Source: UMGS1766 sp963597355 (lineage in GTDB: Bacteria > Bacillota > Clostridia > Oscillospirales > Oscillospiraceae). From it: a DNA stretch of 64,000 nucleotides. The position numbers and the translations under genes are program-made. The stretch is from contig CAVBPR010000018.1 of NCBI GenBank assembly GCA_963597355.1, positions 128,645 through 192,644 of the forward strand. Reading direction: 5' to 3'. Below are positions 41,216 to 51,028 of this stretch, piece after piece. Numbering within the stretch: the stretch's first letter is position 1; the number at the start of each line of letters is the position of its first letter. The notes under the pieces were generated by a model. The model saw only the letters and a list, made by a program, of their open reading frames with translations. It was not told the origin of the DNA and ran no database searches.

Positions 41216-42478
41216 ATGAAGCAGGGGAACCTTATATTTAAGATCATAGTTGCAGTGCTGTTTTTTGGTGGGTTGGCCTACTTTGGAACCTACCTTTGGA
41301 ATGCACTGACGACCAATACGGACACGACCAATCTCTACTCCTACACAGCAGAAAACCAGATTCAATCCAACGGATGGTTTTTTCGGGATGAAACCGTTAT
41401 ATCCGACGAAAATGCAGCCAGCGCAGATGTGATTGCCTCGGAAGGAGAGCGGGTTGGCAAGGGAGATGAAGTGGCTCGGGTCTATGCCAGCAGCGAAAGC
41501 TATGAAGTTCAAAAGCAGTTGGATGCGGCCCAGGCGGAGCTGAACAACCTGAATTATATCCTCAGCCGCACCGGCGAGGGAACCAGCACTATGGAGCTGG
41601 ACTCCGACATTGCGGATGCAATCACAGATCTGCAGCACGAAGTGGCGACGGAATCTCTCAGTGATCTGACGGACGATATTAACAACCTGAAGACCTTGAT
41701 CTTCCGCAGGGATTATGCGTATAATGGCTCGGACACCCTCAAGGAAGAGATTGCGACGGCGCAAAGCAAAGTGGATGAGCTGACGGCTCAGGCCAGCTCC
41801 GCCTACACCAACCTTGACAGTCCGGATGCAGGTATATTCGCCAAAGGAGCAGATGGATTTGAAAGCGTTCTTACGGTGGATGCCTTAAGCGATCTGACTC
41901 CGTCAAAACTGGAAAGTCTGGTCAGCCAGCAGCAGGCGACAGACGGAACCGAGGTAGGAACGGTGGTCACCAGCGGAAGCTGGTACTTTGCCTGCACGGT
42001 TTCGGAAGAGGAAGCAAAGTCGCTCTATCAGGATTTGTCGGTTACCCTGCGCTTTGGCAATTCTTCCCGCAGTTTTTCCGCAAAGGTCAGCAGCGTCAGT
42101 GATCCAGAGGACGGAAAGGTGAGCGTTGTGTTCTCCTCCATGGAATATGTGGCCCAGACCGTCAGTATGCGGGCGGAGAGCGTGGAGATTGTTCTGGATT
42201 CGATTACCGGCTTCCGCGTTCCGAAGCGGGCTGTGCGAGTGAATGAAGCGGGAGAGACCGGTGTTTACCGCATCAGCGGAACGCAGACAGAATGGGTGGA
42301 AGTTGACATTCTGTGGGAGGAAGATGATTTTTATCTGATCCAACAGAAGGTGGAATATGATGAGGACGGAAAACCGGTGGCTCAGAGTACGTTTAAGCAG
42401 GCCTCCGCGCTCCGGGCAGGAGACGCCATCGTGGTGCGAGGCGATACAGTCTATCAGGGAAAGGTCGTAACGAGCTAA
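41216..42478 (+). CDS. HlyD-like membrane-anchored adaptor protein
   Basis: 420 residues: one N-terminal membrane helix (~8-28), a first lipoyl-like half (ADVIASEGERVGKGDEVARVY), a coiled-coil region (~95-190), then barrel and proximal domains (GSWYFACTVSEEEAKSL, FRVPKRAVRVNEAGETGVYR). This resembles HlyD/RND adaptor proteins, but no exporter gene is adjacent. Similar genes precede yggS-sepF in other Clostridia, which suggests a cell-envelope or division role; that is inference. Only one base separates its stop from the yggS start. Confidence 0.8.
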   Translation: MKQGNLIFKIIVAVLFFGGLAYFGTYLWNALTTNTDTTNLYSYTAENQIQSNGWFFRDETVISDENAASADVIASEGERVGKGDEVARVYASSESYEVQKQLDAAQAELNNLNYILSRTGEGTSTMELDSDIADAITDLQHEVATESLSDLTDDINNLKTLIFRRDYAYNGSDTLKEEIATAQSKVDELTAQASSAYTNLDSPDAGIFAKGADGFESVLTVDALSDLTPSKLESLVSQQQATDGTEVGTVVTSGSWYFACTVSEEEAKSLYQDLSVTLRFGNSSRSFSAKVSSVSDPEDGKVSVVFSSMEYVAQTVSMRAESVEIVLDSITGFRVPKRAVRVNEAGETGVYRISGTQTEWVEVDILWEEDDFYLIQQKVEYDEDGKPVAQSTFKQASALRAGDAIVVRGDTVYQGKVVTS

Positions 42479-42479
42479 A

Positions 42480-43205
42480 ATGGAACTTATGGAAATGACG
42501 CTGCAGCAGCGAATTGCCGCAGTGCAGCAGAAAATTGCAGAGGCGGCTCGGGCAGCAGGACGGGATCCCGGGGAAATTACCCTTTGTGCCGCAACCAAGG
42601 TGCAGACCAGCGACACCATTCGTCAGGCCATTGCCGCGGGGATTACCACCTGCGGGGAAAACCGGGTGCAGGAACTGACCGGCCATCTGGAGGACAACGC
42701 CTATGAGGGGGCAAAGGTGCACTTTATCGGCCATCTTCAGCGCAACAAGGTAAAATATGTGGTAGGTCATGTGGATCTGATCCAGTCGGTAGACGGAGAG
42801 GAACTGCTGGGCATGATCGAGAAGCAGGCGGCAAAGCTGGACCTGGTTCAGAACATTTTGATCGAAGTGAATATCGGCGGCGAAGAAAGCAAATCCGGCG
42901 TTTCACCGGAACAGGCGCATCGACTGGCGGAAATGGCAGGGCAGATGGAGCATGTGTGTCTGCAGGGATTGATGGCAATTCCTCCCGTTTCCACCGGCGA
43001 AGGAGCGAACCGCAGATATTTCGCTGCAATGCAACAGCTTTTTGTTGACATAAAAGGAAAAAAGTACGATAATAAGAGCAATATGGGCGTGTTGTCCATG
43101 GGCATGAGCGGGGACTATGTTGATGCGATCTTAGAAGGGGCCACTCTGGTTCGAGTGGGAACTGCCCTGTTTGGTCCCCGGCCGCCAATGCGCGCGCAGG
43201 GTTAA
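42480..43205 (+). CDS. YggS/PROSC-type pyridoxal-phosphate homeostasis protein
   Basis: 241 residues, a PLP-binding alanine-racemase-like barrel. The lysine that binds PLP is in LCAATKVQ, and GENRVQEL, HFIGHLQRNK, EVNIGGEESKSGV, GLMAIPP and SMGMSGDYVDAI follow the family order. It buffers free PLP and has no known catalytic activity. It commonly sits in division clusters beside sepF, as here. Confidence 0.94.
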   Translation: MELMEMTLQQRIAAVQQKIAEAARAAGRDPGEITLCAATKVQTSDTIRQAIAAGITTCGENRVQELTGHLEDNAYEGAKVHFIGHLQRNKVKYVVGHVDLIQSVDGEELLGMIEKQAAKLDLVQNILIEVNIGGEESKSGVSPEQAHRLAEMAGQMEHVCLQGLMAIPPVSTGEGANRRYFAAMQQLFVDIKGKKYDNKSNMGVLSMGMSGDYVDAILEGATLVRVGTALFGPRPPMRAQG

Positions 43206-43247
43206 AGCGGCGCAATCAACCCAATCAACAGGAAGGAACCTTGTATT

Positions 43248-44039
43248 ATGGGATTATTTGGAACACTGCGGGATGAATTCGGCCGGCTGGCCAAGACCGA
43301 GGATGAAATTGCCGAGGATCTGGACGAACGGGAAGAATACGAAGACTACGGTGATTACGACGAATCATCCTACGGGGATGAGGAAGGCTACGGCTACGAC
43401 TACGACGACGATTACGAAGAGGAAAAGCCCCGGCGGGAGCGGTTCAGCTTCGGTTTTGGCAAGTCCAAGCAGAAGCGGGAGCGCCGCAGCTTTGCCTTTG
43501 ATGCCGAGGAGCAGGAAGAACAGGAAGCTCCGGAAACCGACGACGGAATCGATGGGAATTATGGATCCCGGGATTATGCAAGCGCTTCGGCCAGCCGGAC
43601 CTCGGATTACAGCGGCTATAGCAGTGCCGGATCTGCAAGTTCTGGTTATACCAGCTCTGCAAACTCCGGCCGCAGCAGCAACACCAGTGCTGGTGCCAGC
43701 GCCGGACAAGGCCGCCGCCGCGCGAACAACGTGGTGGACTTCAACGCCGGAGCATCTCAGCAGGTGAAAGTGTTTCATCCGAAGGAATTTCGGGATGGAA
43801 CGGAGTATGCCGACTGTCTCAGAGCAAATCAGACTGTAGTATTGAACCTGGAGGAAACTTCTCCGGATCTGAGCCGCCGGGTGACTGATTTTGTCGCCGG
43901 AGCTGCCTTTGCACTGGGCGGAAAGGTGAGCAGCGTCAGCTCGAACACCGTTGTGGCAACCCCCAGCACCATCGATATTGTGGGTGACCGGCTGGGCACT
44001 TTGCTGGATAATCCTCTGGTGAACCAGAAATCGAACTAA
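43248..44039 (+). CDS. sepF: Cell division protein SepF
   Basis: 263 residues, longer than the ~150-residue Bacillus SepF because of a ~130-residue acidic, tyrosine- and serine-rich linker (~25-160). The N-terminal segment (GLFGTLRDEFGRLA) is the membrane-binding helix. The C-terminal DUF552 domain starts at VKVFHPKEFRDGTEYADCLR and includes RVTDFVAGAAFALGG and TIDIVGD. SepF anchors FtsZ to the membrane. GGAAGGAA precedes the ATG. Confidence 0.93.
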   Translation: MGLFGTLRDEFGRLAKTEDEIAEDLDEREEYEDYGDYDESSYGDEEGYGYDYDDDYEEEKPRRERFSFGFGKSKQKRERRSFAFDAEEQEEQEAPETDDGIDGNYGSRDYASASASRTSDYSGYSSAGSASSGYTSSANSGRSSNTSAGASAGQGRRRANNVVDFNAGASQQVKVFHPKEFRDGTEYADCLRANQTVVLNLEETSPDLSRRVTDFVAGAAFALGGKVSSVSSNTVVATPSTIDIVGDRLGTLLDNPLVNQKSN

Positions 44040-44082
44040 TCAAAGGATAATGATAGATTGACCATTGAAAGGGGTTTTTACT

Positions 44083-44823
44083 ATGCTGACGCCGCAGGAA
44101 GTGGAAGAGCGCGTATTTCCAAAGGCAAAAAAGGGCGGCTATGATATGCAGGATGTGGACAATTTCCTGGATCAGCTGACCGCTGATTATACAGAGTTGT
44201 TCAAGGAAAATGCAGCACTGAAGCGCAAGATGAAGGTGCTGGCCGACAAGATCACTGAGTATCAGGAAACGGAAGGCGCCATGCGTGCGACTCTGTTGGC
44301 TGCACAGAAAATGGGCAACGAAATTGTGGAAGAAGCCAAGAGCAAGCAGGCAAAGATTCTGGAAGAGACAGAAGGCATTGCCCGCAAGCGCGCCAATGAG
44401 CTGAAGCAGGAGATTGCCGCGCTGGAAGATCGGACAAAGTCCATGAAAAGCAGTGTTCTTGCTATGGCTGCCGGCATTCGCGATTTGCTGACCCATGAAC
44501 AGGAATTCCTGGCTTCTCTGCCTGCAGTGGATGCTGAGAGCGAACAAAAGGGCGGTCTGCCTACCGGCGAGGCCCTGGAGGACATTCGCCGTACAATGGA
44601 TGCCCAGAGAGACAGCCTGAAGGCGGAAAAGGCTGGTGACGAGGAAGTACCTGCTCAGGAAGCACCGGCAGAAGAAGCGGATGCGGAAGAGCCCGTCGCC
44701 GCAGAAGAAGCACCTGCAACTGAGGAAACCGAGGATCAGTCCACGGAATCCGCAGATGAATTTCCCACCCGCCGCCTCGACCTGAGCGAGCTTCGCTTTG
44801 GCCGCAATTACGAAATTAAGTAA
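44083..44823 (+). CDS. divIVA: DivIVA-domain cell division/polarity protein
   Basis: 246 residues from ATG 44083 (GAAAGGGG upstream). The N-terminal membrane-binding part (LTPQEVEERVFPKAKKGGYD, DVDNFLDQL) is followed by a coiled coil to ~residue 165 and a long acidic alanine/glutamate-rich tail. DivIVA proteins collect at curved membrane, at septum and poles. The tail ends in a conserved-looking basic/aromatic segment (LDLSELRFGRNYEIK). Adjacent to sepF and upstream of ileS, as in many Bacillota. Confidence 0.9.
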   Translation: MLTPQEVEERVFPKAKKGGYDMQDVDNFLDQLTADYTELFKENAALKRKMKVLADKITEYQETEGAMRATLLAAQKMGNEIVEEAKSKQAKILEETEGIARKRANELKQEIAALEDRTKSMKSSVLAMAAGIRDLLTHEQEFLASLPAVDAESEQKGGLPTGEALEDIRRTMDAQRDSLKAEKAGDEEVPAQEAPAEEADAEEPVAAEEAPATEETEDQSTESADEFPTRRLDLSELRFGRNYEIK

Positions 44824-44839
44824 ATTAGAAAACGCCGTT

Positions 44840-44890
44840 GTCACAGCCGCAGTGCGTTGTTTGCCGCGGCTGTGACTTTCGTGCCTTTTT
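44840..44890 (+). terminator. Hairpin between divIVA and ileS
   Basis: GTCACAGCCGC pairs with GCGGCTGTGAC (44866-44876); a T-run follows only after ten bases (CCTTTTTC). Possibly a partial terminator. There is no room for a T-box. Confidence 0.45.
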
Positions 44891-44910
44891 CAGAGAGGAA
44901 GAGACAACCT

Positions 44911-47721
44911 ATGGGTCTGGATTACAACAAGACAATCAATCTGCCGCAGACAGACTTCCCCATGCGTGCCGGTCTGGCAAAGCGTGAGCCGGGAATGCTG
45001 GAGGAGTTTGAGCGCAAGGATATTTACCACAAGCTGATGGCAAAGAACGACGGCAAGCCCCGCTTCGTTCTCCATGATGGCCCTCCTTATGCCAATGGCG
45101 AGATTCACATCGGCCACGCCCTGAACAAAATCCTCAAGGATTTTATTGTTCGTTATAAGAACATGACCGGGTTCCAAGCTCCCTACATTCCCGGCTGGGA
45201 TACCCATGGTATGCCCATTGAGACCGCCGTGCAGAAGCAGGGCGTCAAGCGCAGCGAGATGCCGGTGCCGGAATTCCGGGACAAGTGCCGCGCTTTCGCT
45301 CTGGAGCAGCTGGACAAGCAGCGGGAAGGCTTCAAGCGTCTGGGCGTTATGGGTGAGTGGGACGACCCCTATGTGACCCTGAAGCCGGAATTTGAGGCAG
45401 CCGAGGTAGAAGTATTTGGCGCGATGGCAAAGAAGGGCCTGATCTATCAGGGCCTGAAGCCCACCTACTGGTGCCCCACCTGCGAAACCGCTCTGGCGGA
45501 GGCCGAGGTGGAGTATGCCGACGATCCCGTTACCACCATTTTCGTTAAGTTCCAGGTGCATGACGACAAGGGCAAGCTGAGCCAGTATGGCGACCTCGCC
45601 AAGATGTACTTCGTCATCTGGACAACTACCACATGGACTCTGCCCGGCAACATGGCAATCTGCCTGAATCCTCAGTATGACTATGCGCTGGTAAAAGCCA
45701 ATGGCGAGATCTACATTGTCGCCGACGAGCTGGCGGACAGCGTTATGAAGGAAAGCGGCATCACGGAGTACGAGAAGATTACCACCCTGTGCGGCAGTGA
45801 GTTCGAGCGCATGACCGCCTACCATCCCTTTATGGAGCGGGATTCTCTGGTGATCCTGGGCGACCATGTTACTCTGGATGCCGGTTCCGGCTGCGTCCAT
45901 ACGGCACCTTCCTTTGGTTTGGACGACTTCTATGTTTGCCAGCGTTATGAGGAAATTCCCACCGACATCAGCATGGAAGTTTCCGTTAACGCCCAGGGCA
46001 AGCTGAATGAGTTTGCCGGCAAATATGAGGGATTGCATGTGTTCAAGGCACATGACACCATCTTTGCTGATCTGGTCGCCAGCGGCAATATCCTTTCTTC
46101 CAAGGATATTGTTCATAGCTATCCCCACTGCTGGCGCTGCAAGAAGCCGGTTATTTTCCGTGCGACCCAACAGTGGTTTGCCAGCGTAGATGCCATTAAG
46201 GATCAGGCAGTGGATGCCTGCGAGAACATCTACTGGAAGCCCGAGTGGGGCAAAGAGCGGATGATCTCCATGATCCGGGAGCGCTCCGACTGGTGTATTT
46301 CCCGCCAGCGCACCTGGGGTGTTCCGATCCCCATGTTCTTCTGCGAGGACTGCGGTAAGCCCTATTGCACCGATGCCTCCATTGCCAAGGTTGCCGATAT
46401 CTTCCGCGCAGAGGGTTCCAACGCGTGGTGGGCAAAGACGGTGGAAGAGCTGATGCCGGCGGACGCACAGTGCGACTGCGGCGGCAAGAAGTTCCGGAAG
46501 GAAAAGGACATTCTGGACGTGTGGTTCGATTCCGGTTCCACCTGGAACGCGGTTTGCAAGGCCCGTCCTGAGCTTCAGTATCCGGCTGACATCTATCTGG
46601 AAGGTGGCGACCAGTATCGCGGCTGGTTCCAGTCCTCCATGTTGACCAGCATTGCCTCCAATGGAGTTGCACCTTATAAGCAGATTATCACCCATGGCTG
46701 GACCGTAGACGGTCAGGGCAAGGTAATGCACAAATCTCTGGGCAATGCCATCAGCCCCCAGGATACCATTAAGGATTACGGCGCAGACATTCTCCGTCTG
46801 TGGGTTTCCTCTGCGGATTATACCCAGGATATGCGCCTGTCCAAGCCGATTTTGAAGCAGCTCAGCGACACCTACCTGAAGGTGCGCAATACCTGCCGTT
46901 ACATTCTGGGCAACCTGAACGGATTTGATCCGGACAATACCGTGGCATTTGCCGACATGATCGAGCTGGACCAGTGGGCCGTCAGCCGCTGCAATGATCT
47001 GGTTGCCGAGTGCCGCCGGTGCTATGACGACTATGAGTTCCACGGCGTGTACCGCGCAATTTACAATTTCTGCGTGGTGGATATGTCCAACTTCTATCTG
47101 GACATCATTAAGGATCGCCTCTACTGCGAGGATGTGGATTTTCTGGCACGCCGCAGTGCACAAAGCGCTATCTTTATCGTGCTGGATTCCATGGTTCGTT
47201 TGCTGGCTCCTATCTTGGCCTTTACCAGCGAAGAAATTTGGGCGGCTATGCCTCACGGTAAGAACGATGATGCCGAGAGCGTGCTGTTTAACGACATTCC
47301 GCAGGTCAACCCTGCCTATGCCTTCAATGAAGAGCAGCAGGCTTACTGGGACAAGATCCTTGCATTGAAGGATGACGTAAATAAGGCACTGGAAGAAGTT
47401 CGCGCCGCAAAGACGGTTAAGAAGTCGACCGATGCGAAGCTGACGCTGTACTTCAACGATGAGGCCTGGGAGCGGTTCGAGAGCCTGAAGGAGCATCACT
47501 TTGAGGCACTGTTCATCGTCTCTGAGGTGAACCTGGTTCACGGCGCAGGCGAAGGCTATGTGGGCGAGAGCTTCCCCGGCATGACCGTTAAGGTGGAAAT
47601 GGACGAGGATCCCAAGTGCCCCCGTTGCTGGAACCATCATCCGTCGATCGGCACGGCCGAAGGCCATGCGGAGCTTTGCCCCCGCTGCGCCAAGGTGGTT
47701 GCCGGAATGCACCTGGAATAA
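44911..47721 (+). CDS. ileS: Isoleucyl-tRNA synthetase
   Basis: 936 residues from ATG 44911, with GAGAGGAAGAG upstream. HIGH motif: PYANGEIHIGHALNK (~residue 65). KMSKS loop: KVMHKSLGN (~604). The editing domain lies between (TTTWTLPGNMAI, GSGCVHTAPSFG). The C-terminal zinc finger has CPRCWNHH and CPRCAK, the bacterial-type IleRS end. It charges tRNA-Ile and clears mischarged valine. The histidine in MHKS is a common variation of the loop. Confidence 0.97.
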   Translation: MGLDYNKTINLPQTDFPMRAGLAKREPGMLEEFERKDIYHKLMAKNDGKPRFVLHDGPPYANGEIHIGHALNKILKDFIVRYKNMTGFQAPYIPGWDTHGMPIETAVQKQGVKRSEMPVPEFRDKCRAFALEQLDKQREGFKRLGVMGEWDDPYVTLKPEFEAAEVEVFGAMAKKGLIYQGLKPTYWCPTCETALAEAEVEYADDPVTTIFVKFQVHDDKGKLSQYGDLAKMYFVIWTTTTWTLPGNMAICLNPQYDYALVKANGEIYIVADELADSVMKESGITEYEKITTLCGSEFERMTAYHPFMERDSLVILGDHVTLDAGSGCVHTAPSFGLDDFYVCQRYEEIPTDISMEVSVNAQGKLNEFAGKYEGLHVFKAHDTIFADLVASGNILSSKDIVHSYPHCWRCKKPVIFRATQQWFASVDAIKDQAVDACENIYWKPEWGKERMISMIRERSDWCISRQRTWGVPIPMFFCEDCGKPYCTDASIAKVADIFRAEGSNAWWAKTVEELMPADAQCDCGGKKFRKEKDILDVWFDSGSTWNAVCKARPELQYPADIYLEGGDQYRGWFQSSMLTSIASNGVAPYKQIITHGWTVDGQGKVMHKSLGNAISPQDTIKDYGADILRLWVSSADYTQDMRLSKPILKQLSDTYLKVRNTCRYILGNLNGFDPDNTVAFADMIELDQWAVSRCNDLVAECRRCYDDYEFHGVYRAIYNFCVVDMSNFYLDIIKDRLYCEDVDFLARRSAQSAIFIVLDSMVRLLAPILAFTSEEIWAAMPHGKNDDAESVLFNDIPQVNPAYAFNEEQQAYWDKILALKDDVNKALEEVRAAKTVKKSTDAKLTLYFNDEAWERFESLKEHHFEALFIVSEVNLVHGAGEGYVGESFPGMTVKVEMDEDPKCPRCWNHHPSIGTAEGHAELCPRCAKVVAGMHLE

Positions 47722-47731
47722 AAAAGTAGAA

Positions 47732-47774
47732 AATCACCCCTCCGCTTCCTGGAAGCGAAGGGGTGATTCTTTTG
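47732..47774. terminator. Bidirectional terminator between ileS and nadE
   Basis: AATCACCCCTCCGCTTCC, TGG, AAGCGAAGGGGTGATT (one mismatch), then CTTTTG; on the minus strand the stem is followed by TTTTC. Confidence 0.8.
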
Positions 47775-47786
47775 TTGCGGTATGGA

Positions 47787-49718
47787 TTAGGTGAGGTAAA
47801 TCTGATCCAGTTCCTGGGCCCAGAGGGTGTTGACGGCGTCGGAGGGCATGCGCCAGTCGCCTCTGGGGCTGAGGGTAACCGTACCAACCTTCGGCCCGTC
47901 CGGGAGGCAGGAGCGCTTGAACTGTTGGTTGAAGAACCGGCGATAGAAGTTTTTTAGCCACTTCAGTATGGTTTCTCCACTGTACTTGTCGCCAAGGGCA
48001 TAGAGGGCCAGCCGGAATATTTTTTTCGGACCAAAGCCCCAACGAAGGGCATAGTAAAGGAAAAAGTCGTGCAGCTCATAGGGACCGACCAGATCTTCTG
48101 TTTTTTGGGCGATTTTTCCGTCAATTGCCGGCAACAGTTCCGGGGAAACTGGAGTGTCCAAAATATCGTCCAGTACAACGGAGAGCGCACCGTTTTCTTT
48201 TCGCTTGTCATCGCTGACAAAGGCGACCAGATGGCGCACCAGTGTTTTGGGAATGGAGGCGTTGACGGCGTACATGCTCATGTGGTCGCCGTTGTAGGTA
48301 GCCCAGCCGAGGGCCAACTCGCTGAGATCGCCGGTGCCGATGACCAGTCCACCCCGCTTATTGGCCAGATCCATCAAAACCTGGGTGCGTTCCCGCGCCT
48401 GACCGTTTTCAAAGGTGACGGAATGATCCTCCATGCTCTGACCGATATCGCGGAAATGCACCTGCACCGCCTCGCCGATGTCAATTCGCATCAGCTCCGT
48501 TCCCAACTCTTCTGCCAGCAGGCAGGCGTTGTCCCGGGTGCGGTCTGTGGTGCCGAAGCAGGGCATTGTTACGGCGAGAATGCCGCTGTGCGGCCAGCCC
48601 AAAAGATCAAAGGCAATGGCGGTGATTAAAATTGCCAGAGTGGAGTCTAATCCTCCGCTGAGCCCCACAACGGCTGTTTTTGCATTGGCGTGTTTCAGTC
48701 GCTTGGCCAGACCCTGGGCAGATAGCTGCAGGATTTCGGCACAGCGTTCTTCCCGGTCGCCTCGGTCGGCAGGAACAAAGGGATTTGGGTGGATGGGGCG
48801 GGTGAGAATTGTGGTTGCAGGGGCGAGCTCAAAATCAACAAAAACCGTTGATCTGCTGGAGGCCGGGAAGGTATTCATCCGCTGGCGCTCATGGGTCAGC
48901 TTTTCCACATCCAGCTCACTGGCGATCAAACCGGTGGAAAAACGCTGCTCGGCTAAAATGGAACCGTTTTCGAGGATCAGATTGTGTCCGGCATAGACCA
49001 GATCGGTGGAACTCTCCCCCCAACCGGCGTCGGCATAGACGTAGCCGCAGGCAAGGCGACCGGAGGTGGCGCTGAGGAGCGTTCTCCGCCATGCGGCTTT
49101 GCTGACAATCTCGTCACTGGCGGAAGGATTCAAAATTAAGGTTGCTCCGCCGGCACAAAGACGGGTGGAAGGAGTGTCAGCTACCCAGACATCCTCGCAG
49201 ATCTCTACGCCGATCATCAGTTCCGGCATGGTTTTGCAGCGGAATACAACATCTGTGTCGCATACCACGGAATTTGCACCGGCAAAGGAAATGGAGCGAT
49301 CCATGCTGTCCAGCTCCCGTCCGGAAGTGAACCAGCGGCCTTCATAGAACTCAGTGTAATTGGGAATGTTTGTTTTGGGCACCAGTCCCAGCAGTTTACC
49401 CCGGCAGAGCAGGGCGGCGCAGTTATAAAGCTTGCCCCGGATGCGAACCGGAAGGCCGACACAGGCCAGCAAATCCAGCGCTTTTGTCTCGGAGAGAAGC
49501 TGTTCTAATGCTTCTTCTGCGCCGCGCAGCAAAGTGGATTGTAAAAACAGATCGCCGCAGGTGTAACCTGTCAGGCAAAGTTCTGGAAAACAGAGCACCT
49601 TTATGCCGTCCTTCGCGGCCTGACGCATCAGCTCCGCAATTCTCTGGCGGTTCCATTGGCAGTCAGCAACCCGTATTTCCGGTGTTGCGGCAGCAATTTT
49701 GATCCATCCGTCTTGCAT
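47787..49718 (-). CDS. nadE: Glutamine-dependent NAD+ synthetase
   Basis: 643 residues from the ATG at 49718, preceded by AGGAAAGG. The N-terminal nitrilase-type glutaminase (~1-290) has LCFPELCLTGYTCGD, the lysine segment LVPKTNIPNY and the cysteine segment GVEICEDVW. The C-terminal synthetase has the pyrophosphatase P-loop VVGLSGGLDSTLA (~residue 350) and GTGDLSELALGW. Ammonia from glutamine is passed to the adenylated nicotinate mononucleotide dinucleotide. A plausible NiaR-linked pathway member. Confidence 0.96.
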   Translation of the reverse strand: MQDGWIKIAAATPEIRVADCQWNRQRIAELMRQAAKDGIKVLCFPELCLTGYTCGDLFLQSTLLRGAEEALEQLLSETKALDLLACVGLPVRIRGKLYNCAALLCRGKLLGLVPKTNIPNYTEFYEGRWFTSGRELDSMDRSISFAGANSVVCDTDVVFRCKTMPELMIGVEICEDVWVADTPSTRLCAGGATLILNPSASDEIVSKAAWRRTLLSATSGRLACGYVYADAGWGESSTDLVYAGHNLILENGSILAEQRFSTGLIASELDVEKLTHERQRMNTFPASSRSTVFVDFELAPATTILTRPIHPNPFVPADRGDREERCAEILQLSAQGLAKRLKHANAKTAVVGLSGGLDSTLAILITAIAFDLLGWPHSGILAVTMPCFGTTDRTRDNACLLAEELGTELMRIDIGEAVQVHFRDIGQSMEDHSVTFENGQARERTQVLMDLANKRGGLVIGTGDLSELALGWATYNGDHMSMYAVNASIPKTLVRHLVAFVSDDKRKENGALSVVLDDILDTPVSPELLPAIDGKIAQKTEDLVGPYELHDFFLYYALRWGFGPKKIFRLALYALGDKYSGETILKWLKNFYRRFFNQQFKRSCLPDGPKVGTVTLSPRGDWRMPSDAVNTLWAQELDQIYLT

Positions 49719-49766
49719 GGAAACACAACCTTTCCTGTGAATCAGACAATAAGTAAATGTAAGGCT

Positions 49767-49795
49767 ATTGTAGCGCAAAAAAGGGGCGGAAACAA
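49767..49795 (-). promoter_or_regulatory. Promoter of nadE
   Basis: Minus strand TTGTTT (49795-49790), 17-base spacer, TACAAT (49772-49767). No TGTC/GACA dyad like that at niaR is evident. Confidence 0.6.
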
Positions 49796-49870
49796 GAAGA
49801 GAAGCGATAAGGGTGCAAAGATAAAAGAGACGCGGGAATTGCAGACTGGGAAAGTTTTGGAAAATTGAAG

Positions 49871-49899
49871 TTGACAGGTGATTACAGCATTGTTATAAT
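49871..49899 (+). promoter_or_regulatory. Consensus promoter of the M23 peptidase gene
   Basis: TTGACA (49871-49876), 17-base spacer, TATAAT (49894-49899): a perfect match to the sigma-A consensus. Confidence 0.85.
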
Positions 49900-49968
49900 T
49901 GTAATATCTTGTAACAATTGCAGCCGTCTCCTTTTGGGTGTGATTGAGTTGAAGGGATGGATCTTCCA

Positions 49969-50958
49969 ATGCAGCGCAATTTGAAACCTCTGTTCCGCGG
50001 TTCAATTTATGGTGGGGTCTTAACGCTGGGTTTGACCTGCGCACTGCTGGCCAATTCGACGGCGTTCGCAGTCAATGCTCCCGAGCAGCACTGGGTTCTT
50101 AAAGTGAACGGGCAAACCGTAGCTGCCGCTGCGGAAGAAAAAGAGCTGGCGGAGATGGTACAGGCTGCAGTGGCGAGCTATTGCGACGAAAATACCAGCG
50201 ACAGCAAGGTGCTCAGCGACCTGGAAAGCGAGCAGGTGTTCGGTGCGCTGGATGAGGCCATTCCAACCGGACTGGAAGCGGAGCAGGCCGTTGCCGCGGC
50301 ATTGCGGGTGCGCACATCCTCCACCGTTGTGGAGCATCAGGTCATTGAAGCGCAGACCGTGACCATTGAGGACGACACGCTCTACACAGACGAAACCGTT
50401 ACGGAAGAGGGCTGGAACGGCGAGGTGGAAATCACCACCCAGATCAGCGCAATCAACGGCAAGACCGTGGTTGCCAAAACGGTTTCTTCCGTCACTGTGA
50501 CCGAGGCACAGGACACGGTAATCCGGGTAGGCACCAAGCAACGGCCGGAGTTTATCTGGCCGGCCAACGGAAATTACACCGGCAGCTATGGGATCGACAC
50601 CATCAACGGAGCAAACCGCAAGCATGACGGAGTGGACATCGACTCTTCCGGTGGACGAAATATCGTTGCCGCCCGTGGTGGCAAGGTAGTCTATGCCGGC
50701 TGGGATAACGGCGGTTACGGAAACCTGATTGTCATTCAGCACGATAACGGAACCCATACCTACTATGCCCATAATGAGTCCATTTATGTCACCGTAGGTC
50801 AGACTGTAGAACAGGGAGAGTCCATTGCGCAGATGGGCGCCACCGGTAAGGTAACGGGAGTGCATTGCCATTTTGAGGTTCGTCTGGGTACATTCTCCGG
50901 GCTGTATGTTGCTGCTACGACAAATCCGTTGAATTATCTGAGCCTGAGCGATTTGTAA
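49969..50958 (+). CDS. Exported M23 peptidase with G5 domain
   Basis: 329 residues from ATG 49969 (GAAGGGA upstream; ATG 49957 adds four residues). A signal peptide (GGVLTLGLTCALLANSTAFA) is followed by a Ser/Ala-rich region, a G5-like domain (~residues 115-185; QTVTIEDDTLYTDETVTEEG) and an M23 LytM domain: NRKHDGVDI, HTYYAHNES and GVHCHFEVR carry the zinc and catalytic histidines. It cuts peptidoglycan peptide bridges or, if regulatory, helps other hydrolases. HxH is intact, so it is likely active. Confidence 0.92.
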   Translation: MQRNLKPLFRGSIYGGVLTLGLTCALLANSTAFAVNAPEQHWVLKVNGQTVAAAAEEKELAEMVQAAVASYCDENTSDSKVLSDLESEQVFGALDEAIPTGLEAEQAVAAALRVRTSSTVVEHQVIEAQTVTIEDDTLYTDETVTEEGWNGEVEITTQISAINGKTVVAKTVSSVTVTEAQDTVIRVGTKQRPEFIWPANGNYTGSYGIDTINGANRKHDGVDIDSSGGRNIVAARGGKVVYAGWDNGGYGNLIVIQHDNGTHTYYAHNESIYVTVGQTVEQGESIAQMGATGKVTGVHCHFEVRLGTFSGLYVAATTNPLNYLSLSDL

Positions 50959-50976
50959 AAGTGTTAATAAGAACAA

Positions 50977-51015
50977 AAAGGTCTCCTTCTTGATGACGAG
51001 AAGGAGACCTTTCTT
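50977..51015. terminator. Bidirectional terminator
   Basis: AAAGGTCTCCTTCT, TGATGACG, AGAAGGAGACCTTT, then CTT. Lies between the M23 gene (plus) and the SPFH gene (minus). Confidence 0.85.
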
Positions 51016-51028
51016 AATTGTGCGTGAA

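Noticed and set aside
44890..47712. A 940-codon open frame on the minus strand
   Set aside because: It lies wholly antisense to ileS, whose motifs are intact; its translation is low-complexity and without family motifs. It is a by-product of codon bias.
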